From contig NZ_JAOALK010000063.1 in NCBI RefSeq assembly GCF_025154055.1, forward strand, positions 1-64,000: DNA of 64,000 nt, in the 5' to 3' direction. This stretch comes from Aquibacillus koreensis (GTDB lineage: Bacteria; Bacillota; Bacilli; Bacillales; Amphibacillaceae). Positions 36,662 to 44,289 of the stretch are shown here, in pieces. The translations under genes were made by a program, and so were the position numbers. The notes under the pieces were generated by a model. The model saw nothing but the letters and a program-made list of their open reading frames with translations, was not told the DNA's origin and made no database searches. The stretch's first letter is position 1. Every line of letters begins with the position of its first letter.

Positions 36662-37501
36662 ATGCCAAAGAATTTACAAGATACAACGACATTACATAAT
36701 GGCGTAAAAATGCCGTGGTTAGGTTTAGGTGTTTTTAAAGTGGAAGACGGTCAGGAAGCGATTGATTCTGTAAAAGCTGCGATTAAGAATGGCTACAAAA
36801 GTATCGATACTGCTGCTATCTACCAAAATGAAGAAGGTGTAGGGCAAGGGATTAAAGAAGCAGGTGTTCCTCGCGACGAACTATTTGTTACTTCAAAGGT
36901 TTGGAATAGTGATCATGGTTATGAAGAGACGTTACAGGCATTTGAAACAAGTTTAGAAAAATTACAATTAGATTATTTAGATTTATATTTAATTCACTGG
37001 CCGGTGCCAGCACAAGGTAAATTTAAAGATACATGGAGAGCTTTAGAGAAATTATACAAAGACGGAAAAATCCGTGCTATTGGGGTAAGTAACTTTAAAG
37101 AGCATCACTTAGAAGAACTAATCAAAGATGCTGAGATTAAGCCAATGGTAAACCAAGTGGAATTTCATCCGAATTTTGCACAAAAATCATTACGTGCATT
37201 TTGTAAAGAACACGGGATTCAATTAGAAGCTTGGTCGCCATTAAAACAAGGTCAACTTTTAGACGATCCTACGTTAACGAAGATTGCAAAGATACATGGA
37301 AAGTCAACAGCACAAGTGATTATTCGCTGGGATCTGCAAAGTGGAGTAGTAACGATTCCAAAATCAACAAAAGAGCATCGTATTATTTCAAACGCAGATG
37401 TGTTTGACTTTGAATTAACACAAGAAGAAATGGATCTGATTGATGAGTTAGATACGAATCAACGCGCATTCGCTGATCCAGATGAATTTAATAAAGCATA
37501 A
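36662..37501 (+). CDS. aldo/keto reductase (glyoxal reductase type, YvgN/YtbE-like)
   Basis: This 279-residue NADPH-dependent reductase belongs to AKR family 5. The tetrad is visible: Asp and Tyr in SIDTAAIYQNEEGVG, Lys in FVTSKVWN and His in LYLIHWPVP. IPKST near the C-terminus binds the cofactor phosphate. ATG 36662 follows AAGGAGGA. It is monocistronic. Its likely role is detoxification of methylglyoxal and other aldehydes, as for YvgN in B. subtilis. Confidence 0.92.
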   Translation: MPKNLQDTTTLHNGVKMPWLGLGVFKVEDGQEAIDSVKAAIKNGYKSIDTAAIYQNEEGVGQGIKEAGVPRDELFVTSKVWNSDHGYEETLQAFETSLEKLQLDYLDLYLIHWPVPAQGKFKDTWRALEKLYKDGKIRAIGVSNFKEHHLEELIKDAEIKPMVNQVEFHPNFAQKSLRAFCKEHGIQLEAWSPLKQGQLLDDPTLTKIAKIHGKSTAQVIIRWDLQSGVVTIPKSTKEHRIISNADVFDFELTQEEMDLIDELDTNQRAFADPDEFNKA

Positions 37502-37510
37502 TTGATTATT

Positions 37511-37548
37511 AACGCATGGGTTTAGGTATTAATCCATGCGTTTTTTTG
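37511..37548 (+). terminator. terminator of the aldo/keto reductase gene
   Basis: AACGCATGG (37511-37519) pairs with CCATGCGTT (37534-37542), followed by TTTTTT. Confidence 0.88.
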
Positions 37549-37602
37549 TGGATGTTTTGTATAGACTCTGTTGTAGTTAACCATATTCAAATAGAAAGTC
37601 GT

Positions 37603-37914
37603 TTATGATGCCCGAAATGATGGTGGAGGACCTGAAAAGGGAATCAAATGTGGGTTATGATGCTCGAAATGATGGTGGAGGACCTGAAAAGGGAACCAAA
37701 TGTGGGTTATGATGCTCGAAATGATGGTGGAGGACCTGAAAAGGGAACCAAATGTGGGTTATGGTGCTCGAAATGATGGTGGAGGACCTGAAAAGGGAAC
37801 CAAATGTGGGTTGTGATGCCCGAAATGATGGTGGAGGACCTGAAAAAGGAATCAAATGTGGGTTATGATGCTCGAATTGATTATGGAGGGTCTCAGAAGG
37901 GAACCTAAGCCTAA
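37603..37914. repeat. tandem array, six copies of a 52-bp unit
   Basis: Copies begin at 37603, 37655, 37707, 37759, 37811 and 37863 with TTATGATGCTCGAAATG or a close variant. Each contains GGTGGAGGACCTGAAAAGG. The first five differ at only a few positions and the last is degenerate. As 52 is not a multiple of three, no frame is kept from copy to copy, so the array is non-coding. There is no spacer between copies, so it is not a CRISPR array. Confidence 0.93.
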
Positions 37915-37929
37915 TGAAAGGAAATAGCG

Positions 37930-38352
37930 ATGAAAGGGGGAGAAAACTTCAAAGTTATCCCTGAGTTTTGGAACGACATGAACAATAGTAGTACAGGAGA
38001 ATTGCTCGAAGGTTTAGCAATTGATTTTGGTATGCTCGGTATTTGTATGCATTTCTCTCCAGAACAAGATTCATTCACTTACTTCATTGGTATAGAAAAA
38101 GGGGCGCACGGTTTACCACAAGGGTTAGAGGTGGAAGAGATCCCTTCATCAACATGGGCTGTATTTGATGTAACAGGTGCCATGCCTGATGCAATTCAAG
38201 ATATGACAAAGAAAATACATGCAGAATGGTTTCCTGCTACAGGTTATCAACATGCAGGTACACCAGAAATGGAAGTGTACCTACCACAAGAAATTAGTCC
38301 CAACTCTGCAGGATATCGTACGCAGATTTGGATTCCAGTTGTGAAAAAATAA
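37930..38352 (+). CDS. GyrI-like (AraC effector-binding) domain protein, N-terminally short
   Basis: This 140-residue protein matches the ligand-binding half of AraC-type regulators and GyrI-like proteins. Matching blocks are ENFKVIPEFWNDMNN, STWAVFDVTGAMP, EWFPATGYQHAG and EMEVYLPQE. Free-standing members usually have about 25 more residues at the N-terminus (the first beta strands), and AraC regulators also have the DNA-binding domain. Here the chain begins inside that domain, a few bases after the 52-bp array, with AAAGG as ribosome site. It may be a truncated gene or a shortened but functional binder. Confidence 0.65.
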   Translation: MKGGENFKVIPEFWNDMNNSSTGELLEGLAIDFGMLGICMHFSPEQDSFTYFIGIEKGAHGLPQGLEVEEIPSSTWAVFDVTGAMPDAIQDMTKKIHAEWFPATGYQHAGTPEMEVYLPQEISPNSAGYRTQIWIPVVKK

Positions 38353-38353
38353 T

Positions 38354-38391
38354 AAAAAGCACATTGGTCTAAGCAGACCAATGTGCTTTTT
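38354..38391. terminator. bidirectional terminator between the GyrI-like gene and thiW
   Basis: AAAAAGCACATTGGTCT (38354-38370) is complementary to 38375-38391 around AAGC, a perfect 17-bp stem. Confidence 0.92.
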
Positions 38392-38394
38392 AAA

Positions 38395-38895
38395 TTAACT
38401 ACGTAGCTCTTTCGGAACTAATTGTGTTCTCTCGATACGTGATAATACGAAGACACCAATCAGTGCCCCAGTAACACTACTTACTAGAAATCCAGGTACA
38501 AAGAAAAGCGCGCCGTAAGATGTATCCATAAGTAGGTTTGCATAAGGAACAGCTAATAAGGATGCGATTACTCCTGTACCAATAATTTCGCCAGTTACTG
38601 CCATTGTCTTTTTCTTCGTGAAACGGTAAAGGTAACCGGCAAGTAAAGCACCAATCATACCACCTGGAAATGCGAGTAGTGACCCCAATCCAAGTAAGTT
38701 TCTAATTAACCCTGTAACAAAGGCGATGATCACGGCAGGAATTGGTCCAAGGATGACTGCTGCCATGACATTGACGGCGTGTTGTACAGGAAATGCTTTA
38801 GCGATCCCTGCTGGGAACCATAGATAAGTAGACCCAATAATTGCAATCGAAACAAATACTGCCATGGTTGTTAATAATCTAGTTCTGTTATTCAA
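38395..38895 (-). CDS. thiW: ECF transporter S component ThiW
   Basis: This 166-residue membrane protein with five or six TM segments belongs to the ThiW family. ThiW is the substrate-binding S component that, with the shared ECF energy module, imports the thiazole precursor of thiamine. Family blocks are NVMAAVILGPIPAVIIAF, IRNLLGLGSLLAFPGGMIGA and LLAGYLYRF. It starts at ATG 38895 with AGGGAGAGG upstream. It stands alone behind a TPP riboswitch, without thiM or thiE, so the salvage enzymes must be elsewhere. Confidence 0.9.
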   Translation of the reverse strand: MNNRTRLLTTMAVFVSIAIIGSTYLWFPAGIAKAFPVQHAVNVMAAVILGPIPAVIIAFVTGLIRNLLGLGSLLAFPGGMIGALLAGYLYRFTKKKTMAVTGEIIGTGVIASLLAVPYANLLMDTSYGALFFVPGFLVSSVTGALIGVFVLSRIERTQLVPKELRS

Positions 38896-38977
38896 ATAAA
38901 ACCTCTCCCTTTTTTTCTAGGATGTTTTAAGATGCATAGCATAGGACCGTAAAAAAAGCTAAGTGAATAATTGTATA

Positions 38978-39013
38978 AAAATAAACCAGGCCCAAAGATA
39001 AGTAGGACCTGGT
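38978..39013 (-). terminator. expression-platform terminator of the TPP riboswitch
   Basis: On the minus strand ACCAGGTCC (39005-39013) pairs with GGGCCTGGT (38985-38993), followed by TTATTTTTA. It lies between aptamer and thiW, so TPP should cause early termination. Confidence 0.8.
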
Positions 39014-39032
39014 AATTAGCCATCAGCATTAG

Positions 39033-39133
39033 CTACTTCCCTCCGCTGGTATAAACCAGATCAGGTCCTTAAGAGTTAAAAAGCATTGTCGCGCTTTTCT
39101 CTCAGCCTACGCTCATAGGCACCCCTAGTAGTG
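39033..39133 (-). promoter_or_regulatory. TPP riboswitch (THI element)
   Basis: Read on the minus strand, the conserved thi-box blocks appear in order: ACTAGGGGTGCC, then GGCTGAGAGAAA, an extended P3 arm, AAGGACCTGATCTGG, and ATACCAGCGGAGGGAAGTAG. All core nucleotides of the pyrimidine and pyrophosphate sensor loops are present. Confidence 0.96.
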
Positions 39134-39288
39134 AAAAATATAAAATTTCCTTTCTAAGCGTAACATACTGTTAGAAAAATAGAAACACCCAATAATGAGT
39201 TAATATCTTGAATTCGAGATATATATGAATTATTATAGTTATTAATGAAAGAATAATATAAGAATGTTGAAAATTAGGAGTGTAAACT

Positions 39289-40260
39289 ATGGAACTAAAA
39301 GGGATTCATCACGTTTCATCTATTACAGCAGTTGCTAAAAATAATTATGATTTCTATACAAATTTTCTTGGAATGCGTCTGGTGAAGAAATCAGTAAACC
39401 AAGATGACACGAGTATGTATCATCTGTTTTATGCTGATGAAGTAGGAAGACCTGGTACAGATCTTACCTTTTTTGAAATAATTCGTGCTGGCCACACGTA
39501 TGAAGGGAACAACAGTATCTCGCTTACATCATTACGTGTAGCGAATGATGAAGCGTTAACCTATTGGAAAAAGAGATTTGAGAAATATGAAGTGGAGCAT
39601 GGTGAGATTGAAGAGCAATTTGGACGTAACGTGCTTTTCTTTAAGGATCCTGAGGGTCAGCGTCTGATGTTAGTGTCCGATGAGAAAAATAAAGGTGTCG
39701 CTGCTGGTACACCATGGGCGAAGAGTCCTGTCCCCCAAGATAAAGGGATTACTGGACTTGGTCCGGTAAAATTAACAGTACCAGAACCGGAGCCAACCGT
39801 AAAAGTACTAACGGACATCATGGGCTTTACCTATGTAGGTAGCTATCCTGCTTATGTGGAAGGGCAACCAGATGTTCAAGTATTTGAAACGGGCGAAGGT
39901 GGAACAGGTGCGGAAGTACATCTGGAGCATCGAACCGACTTGCCAAAAGAAAGGCCTGGTAGAGGTAGTGTGCACCATGTAGCCTTTCGCGTTGATAATG
40001 AAGAAGAATTGGCGGCGTGGAGAGATAAAATCCGTGCAGCAAGAATGCCAAACTCTGGGTTAGTCGATCGCTACTATTTTAAATCCTTATATTTTAGAGA
40101 ACGAAACGGAATTCTATTTGAACTGGCAACGGATGGTCCGGGATTTGCAACCGATGAAGATGTGGAACATTTAGGAGAAACAGTTGCGTTACCGCCGTTT
40201 TTAGAAGACAAAAGAGAAGCAATCGAAGCTAAACTTATGCCATTGGATACAACGAAATGA
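39289..40260 (+). CDS. ring-cleaving dioxygenase (VOC family, MhqO/MhqA-like)
   Basis: This 323-residue protein has two vicinal-oxygen-chelate modules: IHHVSSITAVAKNNYDFYTN for the first and GRGSVHHVAFRVDNEEE for the second. It matches the hydroquinone-type dioxygenases MhqA and MhqO of B. subtilis, which are induced by quinones. Metal ligands are His in GIHHV and VHHVAF and a Glu in RNGILFELATDGPGF. ATG 39289 follows TTAGGAG. No mhqR-type regulator is adjacent. The substrate is inferred from family only. Confidence 0.88.
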   Translation: MELKGIHHVSSITAVAKNNYDFYTNFLGMRLVKKSVNQDDTSMYHLFYADEVGRPGTDLTFFEIIRAGHTYEGNNSISLTSLRVANDEALTYWKKRFEKYEVEHGEIEEQFGRNVLFFKDPEGQRLMLVSDEKNKGVAAGTPWAKSPVPQDKGITGLGPVKLTVPEPEPTVKVLTDIMGFTYVGSYPAYVEGQPDVQVFETGEGGTGAEVHLEHRTDLPKERPGRGSVHHVAFRVDNEEELAAWRDKIRAARMPNSGLVDRYYFKSLYFRERNGILFELATDGPGFATDEDVEHLGETVALPPFLEDKREAIEAKLMPLDTTK

Positions 40261-40273
40261 GTTTGATAAGGGA

Positions 40274-40309
40274 GAAAAGGAACCGAGGCGTTTGCCCTGG
40301 GTTCCTTTT
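40274..40309. terminator. bidirectional terminator after the dioxygenase
   Basis: GAAAAGGAACC (40274-40284) pairs with GGTTCCTTTT (40300-40309), with inner AGGC/GCCC pairing around GTTT. Confidence 0.8.
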
Positions 40310-40317
40310 GCATTTTC

Positions 40318-40626
40318 CTATAACTCTTCTTTCGAAACAATCCGCCAACCATTTGCAACAAGCTTGTCTATATAGTCATGGATGCTAATATCCTCTAACT
40401 CAAGCACAAGTGGTGCTAGGGATACATAGCATTCATTTTTCGCATAATTAATCGTGACTTTTACAACCTCGTACCCATTATGAAATCTTGAGTCAAATCC
40501 AGGATCATCAATGATATCTCCTTTCACGGGGCGAATCGTTGACTCAAATGTTTTTATAACTACTTCGGATCTATTATTTTCTTGTTCTTTTGTTGTTGTT
40601 AGAAAAATAACCATATTAATTTTCAT
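40318..40626 (-). CDS. hypothetical protein
   Basis: I do not recognise this 102-residue soluble protein. It has an N-terminal beta strand (KINMVIFLTT), mixed charged middle parts (VKGDIIDDPGFDSRFHNGYEV) and a C-terminal amphipathic helix (IHDYIDKLVANGWRIVSKEE). ATG 40626 follows AAAGGAGAT; the open frame begins at GTG 40644 inside that ribosome site. It lies directly downstream of a GNAT gene and a LysR gene on the same strand, probably in one operon. Confidence 0.6.
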   Translation of the reverse strand: MKINMVIFLTTTKEQENNRSEVVIKTFESTIRPVKGDIIDDPGFDSRFHNGYEVVKVTINYAKNECYVSLAPLVLELEDISIHDYIDKLVANGWRIVSKEEL

Positions 40627-40640
40627 CTTAGTATCTCCTT

Positions 40641-41219
40641 TCACTTAAATCTTGTTTCTTTAATCTCAGCCCATTCCGTATGAATAATACTAAAGTAAAC
40701 GTCATCTCTGCTAAGACCAGAAGCATCAATATAATTTGCTCTAAATATCCCTTCTTGTGTAGCTCCCAACTTTTTAATCGCTTTCTGTGAACGAATGTTT
40801 GCTATGTCTGCACTAAACTGTACTCTTCTAAAATTCATTTCTTCAAATGCATATGTTAATAGCTCGTATTTACAAGCGCTATTTAAACCCGTCCCTCTAT
40901 ACAGCTTACCGTACCAAGTCCAACCTATTTCTAATCGCTTGTTGTTAAACTGGATATTTCCATACCTTGTTGCACCAGCAACTTTATTTGTGTTTTTATC
41001 GATAATTAGAAAAGGATATGCTTTTTTCAATCTTCTTTGATCAAGTGTTTCTTCTATGTATTGATCAACATCATTATCAGTTTTGCAGGCAACTGTAAAA
41101 TGAATGTCTTCATCAAAGATGATTTGCTTTAATTGATCTTTATAGGATCCATCAAATGGGATCAACTTTACTCGATCATTCTCAAGTATGATTTCTTTAT
41201 TGAAAAAAGCGTCTGTCAT
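40641..41219 (-). CDS. GNAT acetyltransferase, RimJ/RimL type
   Basis: This 192-residue N-acetyltransferase is of the RimJ/RimL/SpeG-like group. Visible are the N-terminal strand VKLIPFD, a beta-bulge IGWTWYGKLYRGTGLNSACK where the acetyl-CoA loop RGTGLN resembles RxxGxG/A, and the C-terminal NIRSQKAIKKLGATQEGI. ATG 41219 has GGAGG at eight bases; ATG 41225 is too close. The start region overlaps the LysR stop, so the two genes are coupled. The target amine is unknown. Confidence 0.85.
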   Translation of the reverse strand: MTDAFFNKEIILENDRVKLIPFDGSYKDQLKQIIFDEDIHFTVACKTDNDVDQYIEETLDQRRLKKAYPFLIIDKNTNKVAGATRYGNIQFNNKRLEIGWTWYGKLYRGTGLNSACKYELLTYAFEEMNFRRVQFSADIANIRSQKAIKKLGATQEGIFRANYIDASGLSRDDVYFSIIHTEWAEIKETRFK

Positions 41220-41221
41220 GT

Positions 41222-42115
41222 TCATTCCTCCGATATATTTTCCTGAAATACAAAATAACGCTTCAAAAAAGCGATAAAACTAGCAGTCTCTTTCGTTTCT
41301 ACTTTGGATAAAACATAAGTTGCTGATTTGGGTAGTGCGATCTTATCAGGTTTTATTTCAGAAAGACGATCGGTGCTCAACTCATCTTTAACCATGGAAT
41401 ACGGTAAGTAGGATACGCCAAGTCCGTTTTCAATAAACTTCTTCGTTACCTCGACTTGATTTACTTCCATCGTTCGAAGTGTTGGATAGTTTTGTTTTAT
41501 ATCATGTAGTAAACCGCCCCAATAGTCTGGATGATTATGGGTGATTAATCTATATTTTGTTAGGATATCTTTTTCGCTAGTATGACTTGTATCTTGTCCC
41601 TGATACGGACTTACTAGAATAACGGGTTCTTCATGAACAATAACGGTATTTACGTTTGATTGAACAGGGTGAATTCTTGATAGACCGATGTCAGCCTTTC
41701 CACTACCTACTTCCTCTCCAATATCAAATGATTTTATCACATTAATGATAACTTCAATGTCTGGATGTTGATCCATAAAATCGCGTAGCAGTGATGGTAA
41801 GAAGGATGAAGCGATTTGAGGTGCGGTTGCAATTACTACCTTTTGTATATAACCTTGTTTCCAGGATTCAAAATGGTCCATGCTTTGTTCGTAGTTGGCT
41901 ATGAACGCTTTTGCATAAGGTAGAAACTTAATTCCTGCTGAAGTAAGGTAAATCGATCTGCCTTTTCGTTCAAAAAGTAAAGTGTGTAGGTGCTCTTCTA
42001 ATCTGTGGATGTGTTTTGTTATTGCAGGTTGTGTTAAAAATAGTTCTTCGGAAGCTTTTCTGAAATTCTCATACTTTGCAGCAATGACAAATGTCTGAAG
42101 CCATCTTATATCGAT
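41222..42115 (-). CDS. LysR family regulator, apparent ATC start
   Basis: From ATC at 42113-42115 this is a normal 297-residue LysR regulator. The winged helix is IRWLQTFVIAAKYENFRKAS followed by LFLTQPAITKHIHRLEEHLH and LTSAGIKFLPYAK, and the co-inducer domain is residues 90-297 (VVIATAPQIASSFLPSLLRD). The first in-frame ATG, 41881, would delete the DNA-binding domain. Between the upstream stop (42128-42130) and the helix no ATG, GTG or TTG occurs, while AGGGGGG lies seven bases before ATC. It is divergent from a methyltransferase and upstream of the GNAT gene. Confidence 0.82.
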   Translation of the reverse strand: MDIRWLQTFVIAAKYENFRKASEELFLTQPAITKHIHRLEEHLHTLLFERKGRSIYLTSAGIKFLPYAKAFIANYEQSMDHFESWKQGYIQKVVIATAPQIASSFLPSLLRDFMDQHPDIEVIINVIKSFDIGEEVGSGKADIGLSRIHPVQSNVNTVIVHEEPVILVSPYQGQDTSHTSEKDILTKYRLITHNHPDYWGGLLHDIKQNYPTLRTMEVNQVEVTKKFIENGLGVSYLPYSMVKDELSTDRLSEIKPDKIALPKSATYVLSKVETKETASFIAFLKRYFVFQENISEE

Positions 42116-42175
42116 CGTTAATCCCCCCTACTAATAACACTTCGTTATCAAAAGCGCTTCTTTTCGTTAATTTTT

Positions 42176-42199
42176 ATTATATAACTATTTTTATATAAT
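42176..42199. promoter_or_regulatory. candidate LysR operator
   Basis: ATTATATAA (42176-42184) and TTATATAAT (42191-42199) form a perfect palindrome with a 6-base centre, midway between the divergent LysR and methyltransferase genes. It contains the T-N11-A core common to LysR sites. Confidence 0.5.
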
Positions 42200-42250
42200 A
42201 CTATTACAATATTTGATTACACACGTAAGAAAACAAGGGAGGGGTGTAAG

Positions 42251-43006
42251 ATGACTTATAAATGGAACGCAAAACTTTATGATGGGAAGCATTCGTTTGT
42301 TTCGGAATATGGGAATGAATTAGTGGAAATGTTAGGAGCTAAACCGGGAGAAGAAATACTAGATATCGGTTCTGGTACAGGGGATTTGGCAAATGAGATA
42401 AGTGAACATAGAGCGAATGTAGTTGGCATAGATCAGTCAGCAGACATGGTTAAGCAAGCAGTGGAGAAATACCCGCATCTACAGTTTTTTGTAAAAGATA
42501 TATTAGATTTAGATGACATGGAAGAATATGATGCAATCTTCTCAAATGCTACCTTACATTGGGTGAAGCAACCAGAACAAGCGCTTCGCCGTATGTACAC
42601 GACTTTGAAAACTGGTGGGAGGTTCGTAGCAGAATTTGGAGGTAAGGGTAACATTGAAGCCATTTCAAATGAAATCATTAGGGAAAGTGAGAAGATGGGG
42701 ATGGATTACAATGAACAACTTTTTCCATGGTATTTTCCAAGTATAGCGGAGTACACGACATTGATGGAAAGAGTAGGGTTTCACGTCGTCTTTGCACAAC
42801 ATATCGATAGGCCAACGCCTTTAGAGGGAGAAGATGGTTTAAGAAATTGGATTCAGATGTTTGCTGGTGGCATGTTTGCTAATCAACCTTCAGAACAGAA
42901 AGCGCGCATTATATCAGAAGTGGAAAAAAACCTGCGAGAAGTATTATACCAAAATGGTACATGGTACGCCGATTATAAAAGGATTCGTGTAGTTGGATTG
43001 AAGTAA
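42251..43006 (+). CDS. class I SAM-dependent methyltransferase
   Basis: This 251-residue methyltransferase resembles trans-aconitate methyltransferase (Tam-like). Motif I EILDIGSGTGDLANEI binds SAM, the acidic residue ending strand 2 is in VVGIDQS, and FSNATLHWVKQPEQAL followed by GGRFVAEFGGKGN completes the fold. ATG 42251 follows GGGAGGGG. It is transcribed away from the LysR gene across a palindromic spacer, so LysR control is likely. The acceptor substrate is not known. Confidence 0.87.
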   Translation: MTYKWNAKLYDGKHSFVSEYGNELVEMLGAKPGEEILDIGSGTGDLANEISEHRANVVGIDQSADMVKQAVEKYPHLQFFVKDILDLDDMEEYDAIFSNATLHWVKQPEQALRRMYTTLKTGGRFVAEFGGKGNIEAISNEIIRESEKMGMDYNEQLFPWYFPSIAEYTTLMERVGFHVVFAQHIDRPTPLEGEDGLRNWIQMFAGGMFANQPSEQKARIISEVEKNLREVLYQNGTWYADYKRIRVVGLK

Positions 43007-43011
43007 CAAAA

Positions 43012-43047
43012 AAGAGTCCTACGGTGCAATTGGCATGTAGGGCTCTT
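43012..43047. terminator. terminator between the methyltransferase and the next gene
   Basis: AAGAGTCCTAC (43012-43022) pairs with GTAGGGCTCTT (43037-43047), with a 14-base loop and one wobble. Confidence 0.7.
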
Positions 43048-43061
43048 CCTGTCATTCTATA

Positions 43062-44141
43062 TTACTTTTTTTGTTTAGCCGCATTACGTTTGGTTTTTGG
43101 TGTGTACCGTCTTCTAATAACCGAGAGCAACACAACATAAATCACAAATAACACGTATTGTACAAATGTGAACGGATATCCCAAGATCTTATGACTTAGC
43201 AGATCATAACCTGCAAGAACAAATAAAATAAGCAAAAATAAGGTGAGGAGCTTTTTCCGTTTTAACTTTCGTATGATCACGACATAGAGAAGCACAAGGA
43301 CGATGATCGAGAGTAATGCTAACACCCTAGAATCAAATAAATCCGTCAGTATGCCAGAACTAGGCGTAACAAAAAGAACAAGATTTTCTTCAGGCAAAGT
43401 ATCAAATACGCCAGCATAAATATGGTTTTCTATTTTTGCTAGATCCAAATTAACATTTACATCTGAAAACTTAGGAGCTGTTATCTCTATGAAGAGTTCT
43501 TCAACGTCACTCCAGTATGATGCAGGGTGTAAAAGGTAATCTAAGCGATACACCGGGTGTAAGTTTATACTTTCATCTATACCAAGTTTGGTCGAGTAAG
43601 CTACAACTAAATCGTGCGTCTCTCCCGCCTTTAAAGTTACATCAAAAGTCTTTGCTTCCATTGTGTTCGTATCCGATATGACATCTTGTCCACCAAATGT
43701 ATAGGCTTCACCGGTGCGTGGGTGTATCCACTTTTCTTGTTTATGCTGCCCCATAACATCATCTAAGTAAAGATCACGAACTCCTGATAAGCTTATTTCA
43801 TTTTCGTCTAAAGTAATATTCCATCCTTTCGTTTCTCCGGGTTGTGGAAAAGCAATCGGAATAGTTATATCCTCATCTGTTTGATTAAGCATCTGATACG
43901 TTACTTGAATATTTGCTACCATTGTTCCATTAGCGATTTCAAAAAAACTTGGAAGCTTTTCTTCAAGTTCAATGATTAGTTCCTCGCTGACGATGCTTAC
44001 GCGATCCTCTTCCAGAGGTAACACATGGCCGGTTGGATATGCAGAGTCTTCAAAAAAAGAGGTCCCATTTGCAGCCGCAGGTTGGGCGAGTAATGTACTA
44101 AAAGCGGAAGCAAATATAAAAAGAAAAAGTATTTTTTTCAT
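43062..44141 (-). CDS. exported membrane-anchored protein of unknown function
   Basis: This 359-residue protein has a signal peptide of about 24 residues (ILFLFIFASAFSTLLAQPAA). A 240-residue extracellular beta-rich domain follows (TYQMLNQTDEDITIPIAFPQ, and later THDLVVAYSTKLG and LDYLLHPASYW). Three TM helices lie near the C-terminus, separated by basic KLKRKK, and the tail is KTKRNAAKQKK. The pattern, a surface domain followed by a membrane bundle, suggests a sensor or scaffold, but no family is recognised. TAGGAGA precedes ATG 44141. It is a single gene between converging terminators. Confidence 0.7.
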   Translation of the reverse strand: MKKILFLFIFASAFSTLLAQPAAANGTSFFEDSAYPTGHVLPLEEDRVSIVSEELIIELEEKLPSFFEIANGTMVANIQVTYQMLNQTDEDITIPIAFPQPGETKGWNITLDENEISLSGVRDLYLDDVMGQHKQEKWIHPRTGEAYTFGGQDVISDTNTMEAKTFDVTLKAGETHDLVVAYSTKLGIDESINLHPVYRLDYLLHPASYWSDVEELFIEITAPKFSDVNVNLDLAKIENHIYAGVFDTLPEENLVLFVTPSSGILTDLFDSRVLALLSIIVLVLLYVVIIRKLKRKKLLTLFLLILFVLAGYDLLSHKILGYPFTFVQYVLFVIYVVLLSVIRRRYTPKTKRNAAKQKK

Positions 44142-44289
44142 CGTATTCTCCTAAAAAATTTCATATTGAAAGTTTGCTCCACCGTATTGTACCACAAATG
44201 AATTTGATTCTTCATGCTTTATTTGATGGGTTTAAATTGCACATAAGGGGAAATGAATAGGAAAACCTATGGATCAAGGAGGAATGATG

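Noticed and set aside
37655-37855. Minus-strand reading frame in the tandem array
   Set aside because: It is a chance product of the repeats; each copy is read in a new frame and there is no ribosome site.
37603-37914. CRISPR array
   Set aside because: Repeats follow each other without spacers, the unit is 52 bp and internally uniform, and no cas gene is near.
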